Positions 18,828 to 26,285 of a stretch of DNA of 64,000 bases are shown here, piece after piece. The first letter of the stretch is position 1. Every line of letters begins with the position of its first letter. This stretch comes from Persicobacter psychrovividus (GTDB lineage: Bacteria > Bacteroidota > Bacteroidia > Cytophagales > Cyclobacteriaceae): positions 186,001 to 250,000 of the forward strand of contig NZ_AP025293.1 in the NCBI RefSeq assembly GCF_036492425.1, written 5' to 3'. The notes below the pieces were generated by a model that was not told the origin of the DNA, did not search any database, and was given only the letters and a program-made list of their open reading frames with translations. The translations under genes were made by a program, and so were the position numbers.

Positions 18828-20867
18828 ATGAAATACACCAGCAAATACCTGTTGCTTATTTTTGCAATCTTAAGCATTGGCGGTTGCAGTATTGTTCATG
18901 CGCCAAATGATGCCGCCGTGGATCTTGCCTCGCCAGACAATAGCATACAGCTATCGGTCAACCTTAACAAAGAGGGGAAGCCATTTTACAAAATTTACAA
19001 GAAGAATAGCCTGCTGATGGATTCTTCGGCCTTCGACATCAATGAGGCTCAACACTTGCAATGGAAGCTTAAGAAGGTTGAAAATTTCAGCAAAAACCAA
19101 GAATGGAAACCCGTATTGGGTCGTAAATCGTTGGTTACGGACCATTTCAATGCCGTAAAACTGACCTACACGCTAAGCAACCAGTCCGAGGTTGCCGTTA
19201 CCTTTAAAGTCTACAACGACGGCGCTGCCTACCAATACACCATTCAGCAATGGCAGGAAAAAACGCCTTTCAACCTCACGGAGAAAGCGACTTTTCACTT
19301 TGCCGAAAATATGCCCACGCTATGGACGCAGGCACATAATAAACAATATCAGAAAACATACCACCATACCTCGATCAACGAGATGGATTCTGCCCATATT
19401 CCCGTGACCATGAAATCACAAAATGGGCCACTGGTATCGATCCTGCAGGCGGGTATCCTGAATTACCCAGACATGAAACTCCGCAAAACAGGCGACGAAC
19501 TGCTCGAGGGCTACCTTGTGCCATGGGCGGACGGCAGTGAAGTGAAAGTGGACCAGCTGCCTTTCTCTTCTCCCTGGCGGGTGATCTTGATTGCCGAAGA
19601 TGAACAGCAATTGTTCGACTCCCATCTGGTACTGAACCTGAATGAGCCTTCAAGAATAAAAAATACCGACTGGATTAAGCCCATGCGCTACTTGGGGATC
19701 TGGTGGGAGATGCATATTGGCTACCTGACCTGGTATGAGGGCGACCGACATGCCGCCACTACTGAGCGCACCAAAGCACTGATCGATTTTGCCGCTGACA
19801 ATGGCATTGAAGGCGTTTTGGTGGAAGGCTGGAACACGGGCTGGGACCACTATGGCAAAGACGGCTTTGCTGAAGCCTACAGTTTTGTTCAGCAAGCAAG
19901 TGATTATGACCTGAAGGCGGTGGCGAAATATGCCCAGGATCGTGGGGTGGAACTGATGATGCACCACGAAACCGCTGGAATGTATGAACGCTATGAGCGG
20001 GAAATGGCCGTAGCCATGCAACAGTGTGAGGACCTCGGCATCCGTTCGATAAAAACGGGCTATTCAGGCCCCATGACAGAATGGCGACATGGCCAGCGAC
20101 TTTCACAACACCACGTAAAAGTGCTCGAGGAAGCGGAAAAGCACCAAATCATGATCAATATTCATGAGCCCGTTATGCCCTCGGGTACCGAACGGACCTA
20201 TCCGAACTATATTACTGCTGAAGCGGTACGCGGAATGGAGATGGAAGCCTGGTCGGAAGGTTTGCCGGTAGGCCATGCCGTAGATGTCGCTTACACGCGT
20301 ATGCTTTCAGGCCCTATGGATTATACGCCGGGAATTTTTGATATCAAACTCGACAAGCACCGTCCAAACCTGACGCCCTGGCACCCTAAGGATGATGGCA
20401 GAAACCGACGTGTTCACAGCACCCTGTCCCATCAGCTGGCCTTGTACGTGGTGCTTTTCAGCCCGTGGCAAATGTTGGCCGACCTGCCTGAGAACTATGA
20501 AGGAAACCCTGCCTTTGAATTTTTGAAAAAAGTTCCTACGGTTTGGGAGGACGTTAAAGTGCTGGATGCTAAATTTGGGGAATATATTGTGATGGCACGA
20601 AAACATGGTGACCAATGGTTTATCGGAGGAATCAACAGCCAGCAGGAGCGTACCGTGGAACTTTCCCTTGCCGAACTGGGCATAGAAAAGATGAACCTCG
20701 ATATTTTTGCCGATGCCGAGGATACCGACTATGATTCGTCGCCAGAAAAATGCCACGTTTCTAACCGATCGATGAACCAGGAAGCGTCCCTTTCCATCAC
20801 CATGAAGAAAGGAGGCGGATTCACGGCCATTGTATCCCCAGCTAACCGTTCTATTGCCAAGAATTAA
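18828..20867 (+). CDS. GH97 family glycosidase, inverting (SusB-like) type, lipoprotein
   Basis: A 679-residue GH97 protein: lipoprotein signal (SIGGC, Cys20), N-terminal beta-sandwich (about 30-280), TIM barrel (about 285-590; GIEGVLVEGWNTGWDHYG, MDYTPGIFD) and a C-terminal beta domain. Compared from memory with Bacteroides SusB, the glutamates of the inverting branch are present: Glu381 (MMHHETAG), Glu447 (NIHEPV), Glu465 (AEAVRG) and Glu471 (RGMEME). The stretch IKTGYSG has no Asp nucleophile, which argues against the retaining alpha-galactosidase branch. The expected activity is alpha-glucosidase. Its position beside a beta-galactan locus is then odd, so the true substrate may be a mixed or different glycan. 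A sulfatase gene follows after 4 nt and must be cotranscribed. Confidence 0.88.
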   Translation: MKYTSKYLLLIFAILSIGGCSIVHAPNDAAVDLASPDNSIQLSVNLNKEGKPFYKIYKKNSLLMDSSAFDINEAQHLQWKLKKVENFSKNQEWKPVLGRKSLVTDHFNAVKLTYTLSNQSEVAVTFKVYNDGAAYQYTIQQWQEKTPFNLTEKATFHFAENMPTLWTQAHNKQYQKTYHHTSINEMDSAHIPVTMKSQNGPLVSILQAGILNYPDMKLRKTGDELLEGYLVPWADGSEVKVDQLPFSSPWRVILIAEDEQQLFDSHLVLNLNEPSRIKNTDWIKPMRYLGIWWEMHIGYLTWYEGDRHAATTERTKALIDFAADNGIEGVLVEGWNTGWDHYGKDGFAEAYSFVQQASDYDLKAVAKYAQDRGVELMMHHETAGMYERYEREMAVAMQQCEDLGIRSIKTGYSGPMTEWRHGQRLSQHHVKVLEEAEKHQIMINIHEPVMPSGTERTYPNYITAEAVRGMEMEAWSEGLPVGHAVDVAYTRMLSGPMDYTPGIFDIKLDKHRPNLTPWHPKDDGRNRRVHSTLSHQLALYVVLFSPWQMLADLPENYEGNPAFEFLKKVPTVWEDVKVLDAKFGEYIVMARKHGDQWFIGGINSQQERTVELSLAELGIEKMNLDIFADAEDTDYDSSPEKCHVSNRSMNQEASLSITMKKGGGFTAIVSPANRSIAKN

Positions 20868-20871
20868 ACCT

Positions 20872-22314
20872 ATGAATCATTCCACAAAAATAGGGAGCTT
20901 GCAGCGGCTGTTGCTCGCTTCCCTTGCACTGTGGCTGTTCCCCCATTTTGGACAGGCACAGCCACAAAACAAACGGCCGAACATCCTGCTGATCCTCGCA
21001 GATGACTGGTCGTTTCCACATGCGGGAATTTATGGCGACCTAACTGTAAAAACCCCAAATTTCGACCGGGTAGCTTCCTCAGGAGTACTCTTCAGCGAAG
21101 CCTATGTGGCGGCACCTTCCTGCACGCCCTCCCGAGCGGGAATCCTCACTGGCCGCTACGTTCACGGGCTGGAAGAAGGCGCCAATTTGTGGGGCAGCCT
21201 GAACAAATCATTCGTGACCTACACTGCCCTGCTTGAACAGGCCGGTTATGCCGTCGCCTATCAAGAAAAAGGATGGGCTCCTGGCGACCATACCCAGGGG
21301 GGATATACCCATAATCCTGCTGGGCATCGGGTAGATCATTTCAAACCTTTCTTTGAAAATCTCCCCGAAAATCAGCCCTTTTGTTTCTGGTACGGGAGCC
21401 GTGATCCGCATCGGCCTTATACCGAAGGTATGGGCAAACGTGCTGGCATGAACATTTCCGATATTACTGTCCCCGCTTTTTTGCCTGACGATGATATTGT
21501 AAAAAGTGACCTGGCAGATTATTATTATGAAGTCCAGCGGTTTGATTACGATATCGGCAGTATCCTTGAAGTGCTGCAGCGCAAGAAATTACTCGACAAC
21601 ACCCTGATTGTCATCACCAGCGACAACGGCATGCCCTTTCCGCGGAGTAAAGCCAATTGCTACGATAGTGGCACGAAAGTCCCCTTGGCCATGGCGATGG
21701 GGAGCGACCTCCACTCAGCAGGAAAAACAGAGCATAGCTTTATTAACCTGATTGATCTTGCCCCAACCTTTCTTGAACTTGCAGGGCTTGATATTCCAGC
21801 GAGCTACCAGGGGAAGAGCCTTTTGCCACTGATAAAAAATACGGCTTTTGAGCGGAGGGAGGAAATTTATCTTGAACGTGAAAGACACGCCTATGTGCGG
21901 AACCATAACCTGGCCTACCCAATGCGGGCCATCAGAAATCACTCGTTTTTGCTGATCGAAAACCTGTTCCCTGACCGCTATCCCGCAGGCGACCCCCTAA
22001 CGGATGGCAACTGCTTCGGAGATATTGATGCCAGCCCCACCAAAGACCTGCTCCTGAACATGGAACCGAGTCGCAAAATTTACCAATGGGCCGTGGGCAA
22101 ACGTCCAAAATATGAGCTTTACCATATTTCCGACGATCCCGACCAGGTCAATAATCTGGCAGATCTGCCCGCCTACAAAAAGACGGTGAAAGCAATGGCC
22201 AAACAACTCCTCCACTGGCGGGAAAAAACAAAAGATCCGACCCTCCATAAAGGCGAACATCTTTTCGATACCTACCCATATTATGGCAAAAAAATGAATC
22301 CCTTACTCAACTGA
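20872..22314 (+). CDS. S1-family sulfatase (Cys-type, formylglycine-dependent)
   Basis: The product is 480 residues from the ATG at 20872, four nt after the GH97 stop; the upstream extension to 20830 overlaps GH97 and adds no sensible sequence. A signal peptide (ending FGQAQ) precedes RPNILLILADDW, with the metal-binding Asp pair, and the sulfatase signature SCTPSRAGILTGRY, whose Cys84 would be converted to formylglycine. VITSDNGMPFPRSK supplies the later metal-ligand Asp-Asn. S1 enzymes hydrolyse sulfate esters from glycans. The specific S1 subfamily and sugar are not readable. Activation needs an anaerobic sulfatase-maturating enzyme or FGE encoded elsewhere. A strong terminator follows. 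Being paired with GH97 suggests desulfation and exo-cleavage of the same glycan. Confidence 0.9.
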   Translation: MNHSTKIGSLQRLLLASLALWLFPHFGQAQPQNKRPNILLILADDWSFPHAGIYGDLTVKTPNFDRVASSGVLFSEAYVAAPSCTPSRAGILTGRYVHGLEEGANLWGSLNKSFVTYTALLEQAGYAVAYQEKGWAPGDHTQGGYTHNPAGHRVDHFKPFFENLPENQPFCFWYGSRDPHRPYTEGMGKRAGMNISDITVPAFLPDDDIVKSDLADYYYEVQRFDYDIGSILEVLQRKKLLDNTLIVITSDNGMPFPRSKANCYDSGTKVPLAMAMGSDLHSAGKTEHSFINLIDLAPTFLELAGLDIPASYQGKSLLPLIKNTAFERREEIYLERERHAYVRNHNLAYPMRAIRNHSFLLIENLFPDRYPAGDPLTDGNCFGDIDASPTKDLLLNMEPSRKIYQWAVGKRPKYELYHISDDPDQVNNLADLPAYKKTVKAMAKQLLHWREKTKDPTLHKGEHLFDTYPYYGKKMNPLLN

Positions 22315-22341
22315 TACCTCCTAAAAATAAGTTGACCGTTT

Positions 22342-22379
22342 AAAAATAGGCCATAGCAATTGCTATGGCCTATTTTTTT
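22342..22379 (+). terminator. Strong terminator after the sulfatase gene
   Basis: A near-perfect palindrome centred at 22358-22363 (AATAGGCCATAGCAAT against its complement) is followed by seven T on the plus strand and flanked by A-run on the other side. It can work in both directions and closes the GH97-sulfatase unit. Confidence 0.9.
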
Positions 22380-22433
22380 GTGGATCAAACGCCAAAGAAA
22401 AAGCACAGTTGGCACAATCCCGATCCAATTTAG

Positions 22434-22577
22434 TCAAGGATTTAAAGGTGGCATTGCGCTGATTTTGGAAAACATATCACTAACTCTGATTTCAAACAAA
22501 GTTTCAGAAAAGGCTTGCTGCTGTTGATTTACACTATCAGTTAATGTTCCATCGATGTCAAATACGATGAGGGGTTT
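22434..22577 (-). pseudogene. Remnant of a HAD-superfamily hydrolase
   Basis: On the minus strand 47 codons read KPLIVFDIDGTLTDSV followed by a helix-like stretch (QQQQAFSETLFEI) and end at TGA. DIDGT is the HAD motif I with the nucleophile Asp. A stop codon (TAG, 22578-22580) lies directly before the first Lys in place of a start codon, and nothing like the later HAD motifs follows. It is therefore the N-terminal stub of a phosphatase or phosphoglycolate-phosphatase-like gene without a start codon, left over at the edge of the AT-rich island. Confidence 0.75.
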
Positions 22578-22744
22578 CTATTTCAAAGTGTATTTATCAG
22601 CAATTGGGACCAGCGTGTTTATATATGATTAGTGGCATGTATCAACCCACTTTCCTTTCAAGTTATCACTATCGTTGTATATTTCACTTTCAACTAAATT
22701 AATCACTTCGCCCCGCATAACGTTTATAATTTGTTAGCATTTCG

Positions 22745-23557
22745 CTATAACTTCTTGCTCTCGATGAAAGGATTATACATCATTATTGCATGGTTTTCAA
22801 CCAAAAGTTTTTCTTTTTCTCCATCTTCATTATCTTCTATTTGAAAAATCTGGTTATGTCGAGAATATCCTCCCCAAAATTGTTGTTTCATTGAATGATT
22901 TCGTTCCTCTATCCGATATTTACTTTTAATCTTTTCCTTACTCAATAATTCCCCATTTAAATATTTATCATCAAGCCAAAGATTTATTTGAAAAACATTC
23001 TCAGTTTCATTTTTGACTTGTAAATCAATATGATTATAAGACAAGGTTGCTCCTGCACCAAATGGAACTTTTCTATTTACGTCAGGGAAAACATCAAATC
23101 CGTGTCTATATCGTTCTTTTATTACTAATGGAGAATGAGCAAAAATCCAAAACAACAGATTCCCTAATTGGCACAATCCTCCTCCAACATCTTTCCCAAT
23201 TCCTCCTTGAATAAGAACAAGCCCATCTTGGTAGCCTTTTGCTTTAGTCGGACGCCCTACTAGCCTCCATATTGAAAATGTCTCACCTGGCTTGATTATT
23301 ATTTTATTAATATGATTTATAGCAAGCTCTAAATTTTTACGTTTATTATCTTGCAAATACATATCAACATCCTTAAGTTTTCGTAAAATTACTGACTTAT
23401 GAGAAAAGACGATATTTTTATATTTAAAGTCACTTTTTGTTTTTGAATATATTTTATCTCCAAAAATCCATTCAATTTCCCTTTTTAATATATAATACTC
23501 TCGTCCTATTTTTCTTCGTATAGAACTTCTATGTATTGGTTTTTCGATTTGATTCAT
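22745..23557 (-). CDS. VanW-family protein
   Basis: A 270-residue protein with the VanW core: KPGETFSIWRLVGRPTKAKGY, then GGIGKDVGGGLCQLGNLLFW, and a late FGAGATLSYNHIDLQ. VanW is named from vancomycin-resistance clusters, where its function is unknown; most VanW proteins have no link to resistance and none should be assumed here. There is no signal peptide, and the N-terminus is basic. The gene is clearly AT-richer than the loci on either side. It is bracketed by an inverted 9-mer, GTTAGCATT at 22733-22741 and AATGCTAAC at 23588-23596, which suggests it moved as a unit. Confidence 0.85.
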   Translation of the reverse strand: MNQIEKPIHRSSIRRKIGREYYILKREIEWIFGDKIYSKTKSDFKYKNIVFSHKSVILRKLKDVDMYLQDNKRKNLELAINHINKIIIKPGETFSIWRLVGRPTKAKGYQDGLVLIQGGIGKDVGGGLCQLGNLLFWIFAHSPLVIKERYRHGFDVFPDVNRKVPFGAGATLSYNHIDLQVKNETENVFQINLWLDDKYLNGELLSKEKIKSKYRIEERNHSMKQQFWGGYSRHNQIFQIEDNEDGEKEKLLVENHAIMMYNPFIESKKL

Positions 23558-23587
23558 TTAAATCTTGCTTAACTCACTCTCTTCAAG

Positions 23588-23785
23588 AATGCTAACGTTT
23601 AATATATGGCAAAAAGGGCAGTAGAAAGCGATAAGCTTTCCAATTTGCACTGAGCCAAGTCGTTGTATTTTGTTTTTAAATTATTCATTGTAAAAACCAC
23701 ATCAACGATTTGGCGGTGTTTGTAAATAGTTCTGAACTTTCGTAAACCACCGATCGCCTTATTTGCTATATACCGTGTAAGGTGC
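23588..23785. repeat. Nested inverted-repeat element (attC-like or MITE-like)
   Basis: About 190 bp between the VanW gene and the next gene form nested imperfect inverted repeats. The outer arms are TATATGGCAAAAAGGGC near 23609-23625 and the complement of GATCGCCTTATTTGCTATATA near 23753-23773. The inner arms are GCCAAGTCGTTG near 23649 and CAACGATTTGGC near 23704. It ends in GCTAACGTTT. A 71-codon open frame (23599-23814, minus) runs through it but only because the repeat lacks stops. Long folded spacers of this kind are common between small accessory genes in Bacteroidota and resemble integron attC sites in architecture; no integrase is in the window. Confidence 0.5.
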
Positions 23786-24209
23786 TTTTTAATTCTATAT
23801 AATATTCGAACCAACTACCTCCGTGATGGTCTCGTGTTCTGATTCCTATTCTATGTTTTTCATTCTCCCAATGAATCCAAATACCCCACTCACCTATTTC
23901 ATCGCTATCAGGATTTCCTAAATATTCTTTTAGCTTAGATGTCAAGTCTAATGCTTCTTTTTCATCTTTGACACTTCCTTTGAGATAATCAAGGGTCTTG
24001 TTTTCAAACGGTGAGTAGGTAGCAGTAAGTTCTATTTTTAATGCTTTAGCAATTTCAACTACTCCAAAACTCATAGTCAGATAATCTTCTGTTATATTAT
24101 GAGATTCTGATTTTGGGATTAAGTCGGTAAGCAGAGTGCCCCAATGGATACGGGTTCCGTTTTGAAGCTCAATTCCTTCTTTAATCTCATTAAATATTTC
24201 CTTTCCCAT
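23766..24209 (-). CDS. Hypothetical protein (147 residues)
   Basis: I do not recognise this soluble, acidic 147-residue protein. It has no signal peptide or membrane segment. It reads MGKEIFNEIKEGIELQNGTRIHWG at the start and has an aromatic, His-rich C-terminal third (EWGIWIHWENEKHRIGIRTRD). Small single-domain proteins of this type, isolated between folded repeats, are often immunity-like or cassette genes, but nothing in the sequence proves that. Its 3' end lies against the nested repeat. Composition is AT-rich like its neighbours. Confidence 0.55.
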   Translation of the reverse strand: MGKEIFNEIKEGIELQNGTRIHWGTLLTDLIPKSESHNITEDYLTMSFGVVEIAKALKIELTATYSPFENKTLDYLKGSVKDEKEALDLTSKLKEYLGNPDSDEIGEWGIWIHWENEKHRIGIRTRDHHGGSWFEYYIELKSTLHGI

Positions 24210-24245
24210 TAATGAATTTTAGGTTCTGTTTTTTTATTAAAACTA

Positions 24246-24506
24246 TTATGCATCATGTGCAATTTTTCCGATTTCACCACAGGTATGCCGGTCTTTATAT
24301 TTGGATTGAGAATAATATTGAATATCACGAGCTAGGTCTTTAAAAAAATCATGTCCTGATTTTCTATAGCTCTCAGATTCTTCCTTATTCAACTTTATTA
24401 GCATTGAGAATCCGAATGCTGATACATTACAGTTCACATCAATGTAAAAGTTTATTCCATCCTCGAGGAAAAACTAAAATCGATCTTCTTTATCAGTGAC
24501 TTTCAT
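24246..24506 (-). pseudogene. Small hypothetical gene with an in-frame amber codon
   Basis: An ATG at 24506 opens MKVTDKEDRF, then TAG (24474-24476), then the frame goes on unbroken as FFLEDGINFYIDVNCNV and on to HDFFKDLARDIQYY, ending at 24246. The two parts fit so well in one frame that the TAG looks like a point mutation of a Tyr codon (TAT/TAC to TAG), or a sequencing error. An internal GTG at 24437 could restart translation to give 63 residues. The family is not recognised. Confidence 0.6.
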
Positions 24507-24523
24507 ACTTCGTAATTGCACAT

Positions 24524-24568
24524 AACTTAATGACATCAAGAATCCTTTTAGTGAATTACATTTAGCCT
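24524..24568. repeat. Imperfect 45-bp direct repeat, copy 1
   Basis: This copy matches 37 of 45 positions of the segment at 26241-26285, in the same orientation. Both begin AACTTAATGACATCAA. The two copies bracket a two-gene segment (24607-25989). Confidence 0.65.
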
Positions 24569-24606
24569 ATCAAAAATATATCATCACCCCATTAAAAACA
24601 CGACTT

Positions 24607-25083
24607 CTACACACCTTGTCGTAATGCATTTTTGATTTTATTTTCTACTTTCTTCAATAAAGACTTTTCTTGTATTCTATATACAAACCAGAACCAAATC
24701 AGTATGACTGGAAACATTAGCATATTTATCAATAATGACATTTTATCATTACCAAAAATCTGAAACAAAATCATCCCTATCCAAAAAATACAAATAAATA
24801 CTAATTCAATTCGCAGTTTAGAAGTAACCACTAAAATTGAAGTTGAATTTGTTTTTTTCTGTATTTCGCCGAATATTTTAATTCCTTCAATCATTCCTGG
24901 ATTTCCTTTTACAATGGCTGTCCCCAAAGAAAAGTTTGAAAGAAACTTATATTCTCCTGATTGAAGCTCGTGTATTCTAAACAATTTTTGATCAATTTTT
25001 AAAATAACCTCATTTAATTCGTCATATGACAAATTAACAGGTATTTCTTTTGACAATAAGATTTTATTCAGGATTGCATTCAT
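24607..25083 (-). CDS. Hypothetical membrane protein with two transmembrane segments
   Basis: A 158-residue protein, not recognised. The N-terminal 90 residues are soluble (SYDELNEVILKIDQKLFRI, LSNFSLGTAIVKGNPG). Two adjacent hydrophobic helices follow at about residues 92-112 (LVFICIFWIGMILFQIF) and 118-137 (LLINMLMFPVILIWFWF), then a basic C-terminal tail (KKVENKIKNALRQ). The plan resembles small membrane-anchored accessory proteins of Bacteroidota. It lies in the AT-rich island between the two copies of the direct repeat, together with the LRR gene. Confidence 0.6.
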   Translation of the reverse strand: MNAILNKILLSKEIPVNLSYDELNEVILKIDQKLFRIHELQSGEYKFLSNFSLGTAIVKGNPGMIEGIKIFGEIQKKTNSTSILVVTSKLRIELVFICIFWIGMILFQIFGNDKMSLLINMLMFPVILIWFWFVYRIQEKSLLKKVENKIKNALRQGV

Positions 25084-25173
25084 ACTTTAATGTTCTACTA
25101 TGGGTTAGGCAATGGTGTTATACTCATTTAGAATAGCAAAAATTCTATCAGCTCTCGGCATTTTCAGTTCTCA

Positions 25174-25989
25174 TCAAAAATCTACATGAGTACTACTAAG
25201 AGAACTTTGTAATTTTTCTAACTCTTCAATCGGCACTTCATTATCTCTTAAGCTTAAGTATTCTAACTGATTAAGTTTATATAGGCTCGCCGGGATACTC
25301 CTCAGACCGTTTTCACCCAAATCTAAAACTTTTAAATAATCCATTTTGTCAAAGTTCAGCTTTGTCACTTCGTCCTCCTGAAGCTCAGCGCCAAATAAAG
25401 TAAGAACCTTTATTTGAGGGCAATGCTCATAAATATCCCACATCGAACTATCGTACTCCGCTGCCTTAAAAAAGGGATAATCTTGAAGATTCAAAAGTTC
25501 CATCTCAACTTTCATCGGATGCTCATTGAGCTTTTTCAGCTCACCATTGTAAGCCATCGTTTCTAAGTAGCTACCATTATTTTTAAGTACCAGGATGTTT
25601 TTGGTTTTATTCCCTCCTTTGTTGAAAGTAAACTTATCGGACATCACTTTGTCTCGTATTTCTGAACAGGTCGACTGTAAGGAAACAGCGGTTGCTATTA
25701 AATGTGAACTTAAATCATTTTGAGTAATACCTATTGGAAATGATGAAGGATGATAGCCATCTATAGAATCTTTCAAAGAATATAGTTGCTTATCAATGAT
25801 ATTTGCATAACAGGTCAGATCCTCAAATGTTTTCTTGGACTCTTTTGAGTCTACAATCCACTCCAATCCTTTGATTGCGTTTGAAATTTCATTAGCATCA
25901 ATGAGAATTTTTAGTATTTGATTGAGATTTAAAGAGATATTTAGGTTCTCTTTATTTCCAAAAATATAATTAAATAATCCTTTACTCAT
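25174..25989 (-). CDS. Leucine-rich-repeat protein
   Basis: A 271-residue cytoplasmic-type protein. The first 150 residues are helical and unrecognised. The C-terminal third carries leucine-rich repeats: QIKVLTLFGAELQ, YLKVLDLGENGLRSIPASLY and QLEYLSLRDNEVPIEEL, i.e. the LxxLxLxxN pattern in two to three copies. Leucine-rich repeats bind protein partners; the partner is unknown. The gene shares the direct-repeat-bounded segment with the two-TM protein. Confidence 0.75.
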   Translation of the reverse strand: MSKGLFNYIFGNKENLNISLNLNQILKILIDANEISNAIKGLEWIVDSKESKKTFEDLTCYANIIDKQLYSLKDSIDGYHPSSFPIGITQNDLSSHLIATAVSLQSTCSEIRDKVMSDKFTFNKGGNKTKNILVLKNNGSYLETMAYNGELKKLNEHPMKVEMELLNLQDYPFFKAAEYDSSMWDIYEHCPQIKVLTLFGAELQEDEVTKLNFDKMDYLKVLDLGENGLRSIPASLYKLNQLEYLSLRDNEVPIEELEKLQSSLSSTHVDF

Positions 25990-26278
25990 AATTCATTTAG
26001 TTAAAAATACTTTGAAAGTACCACCAATTGGCTTCAACAAATTCCTGTATTAATAAATCGGCTGTGCATAACGCCAATAGTATGAACTGTGGTGGACTTC
26101 AGTTGATAAAGTTAGCTGTTTAAAGCAGCCTATCGAAAATAAGAGAATAATACCCCAAGAATCATTAGTAGTAAGAATTGTTTTTTCAAATTTATTAACT
26201 TTGTATTTGAAAATATGATATATAACACTGAGTTCTTACCAACTTAATGACATCAACATTCCTCCCGGTGAATTACGT
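25990..26278. other. AT-rich spacer with direct-repeat copy 2 at its end
   Basis: No gene is visible in this 289-bp spacer. It ends in the second copy of the 45-bp direct repeat (26241-26285), which overlaps the last codons of the AraC-type gene. A T-rich stretch lies at 26180-26230. Confidence 0.5.
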
Positions 26279-26285
26279 TTAGGCT
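26241..26285. repeat. Imperfect 45-bp direct repeat, copy 2
   Basis: Partner of the repeat at 24524-24568. It covers the stop codon and last codons of the AraC-type gene, so this copy is likely the original chromosomal site and the other copy the derived one. Confidence 0.6.

Noticed and set aside
22745-23557. Possible vancomycin-resistance gene from the VanW name
   Set aside because: VanW proteins are widespread without resistance; no vanHAX or ligase genes nearby.
23599-23814. Minus-strand frame of 71 codons
   Set aside because: It is the reading of the nested inverted repeat and overlaps the next gene; no protein-like features.
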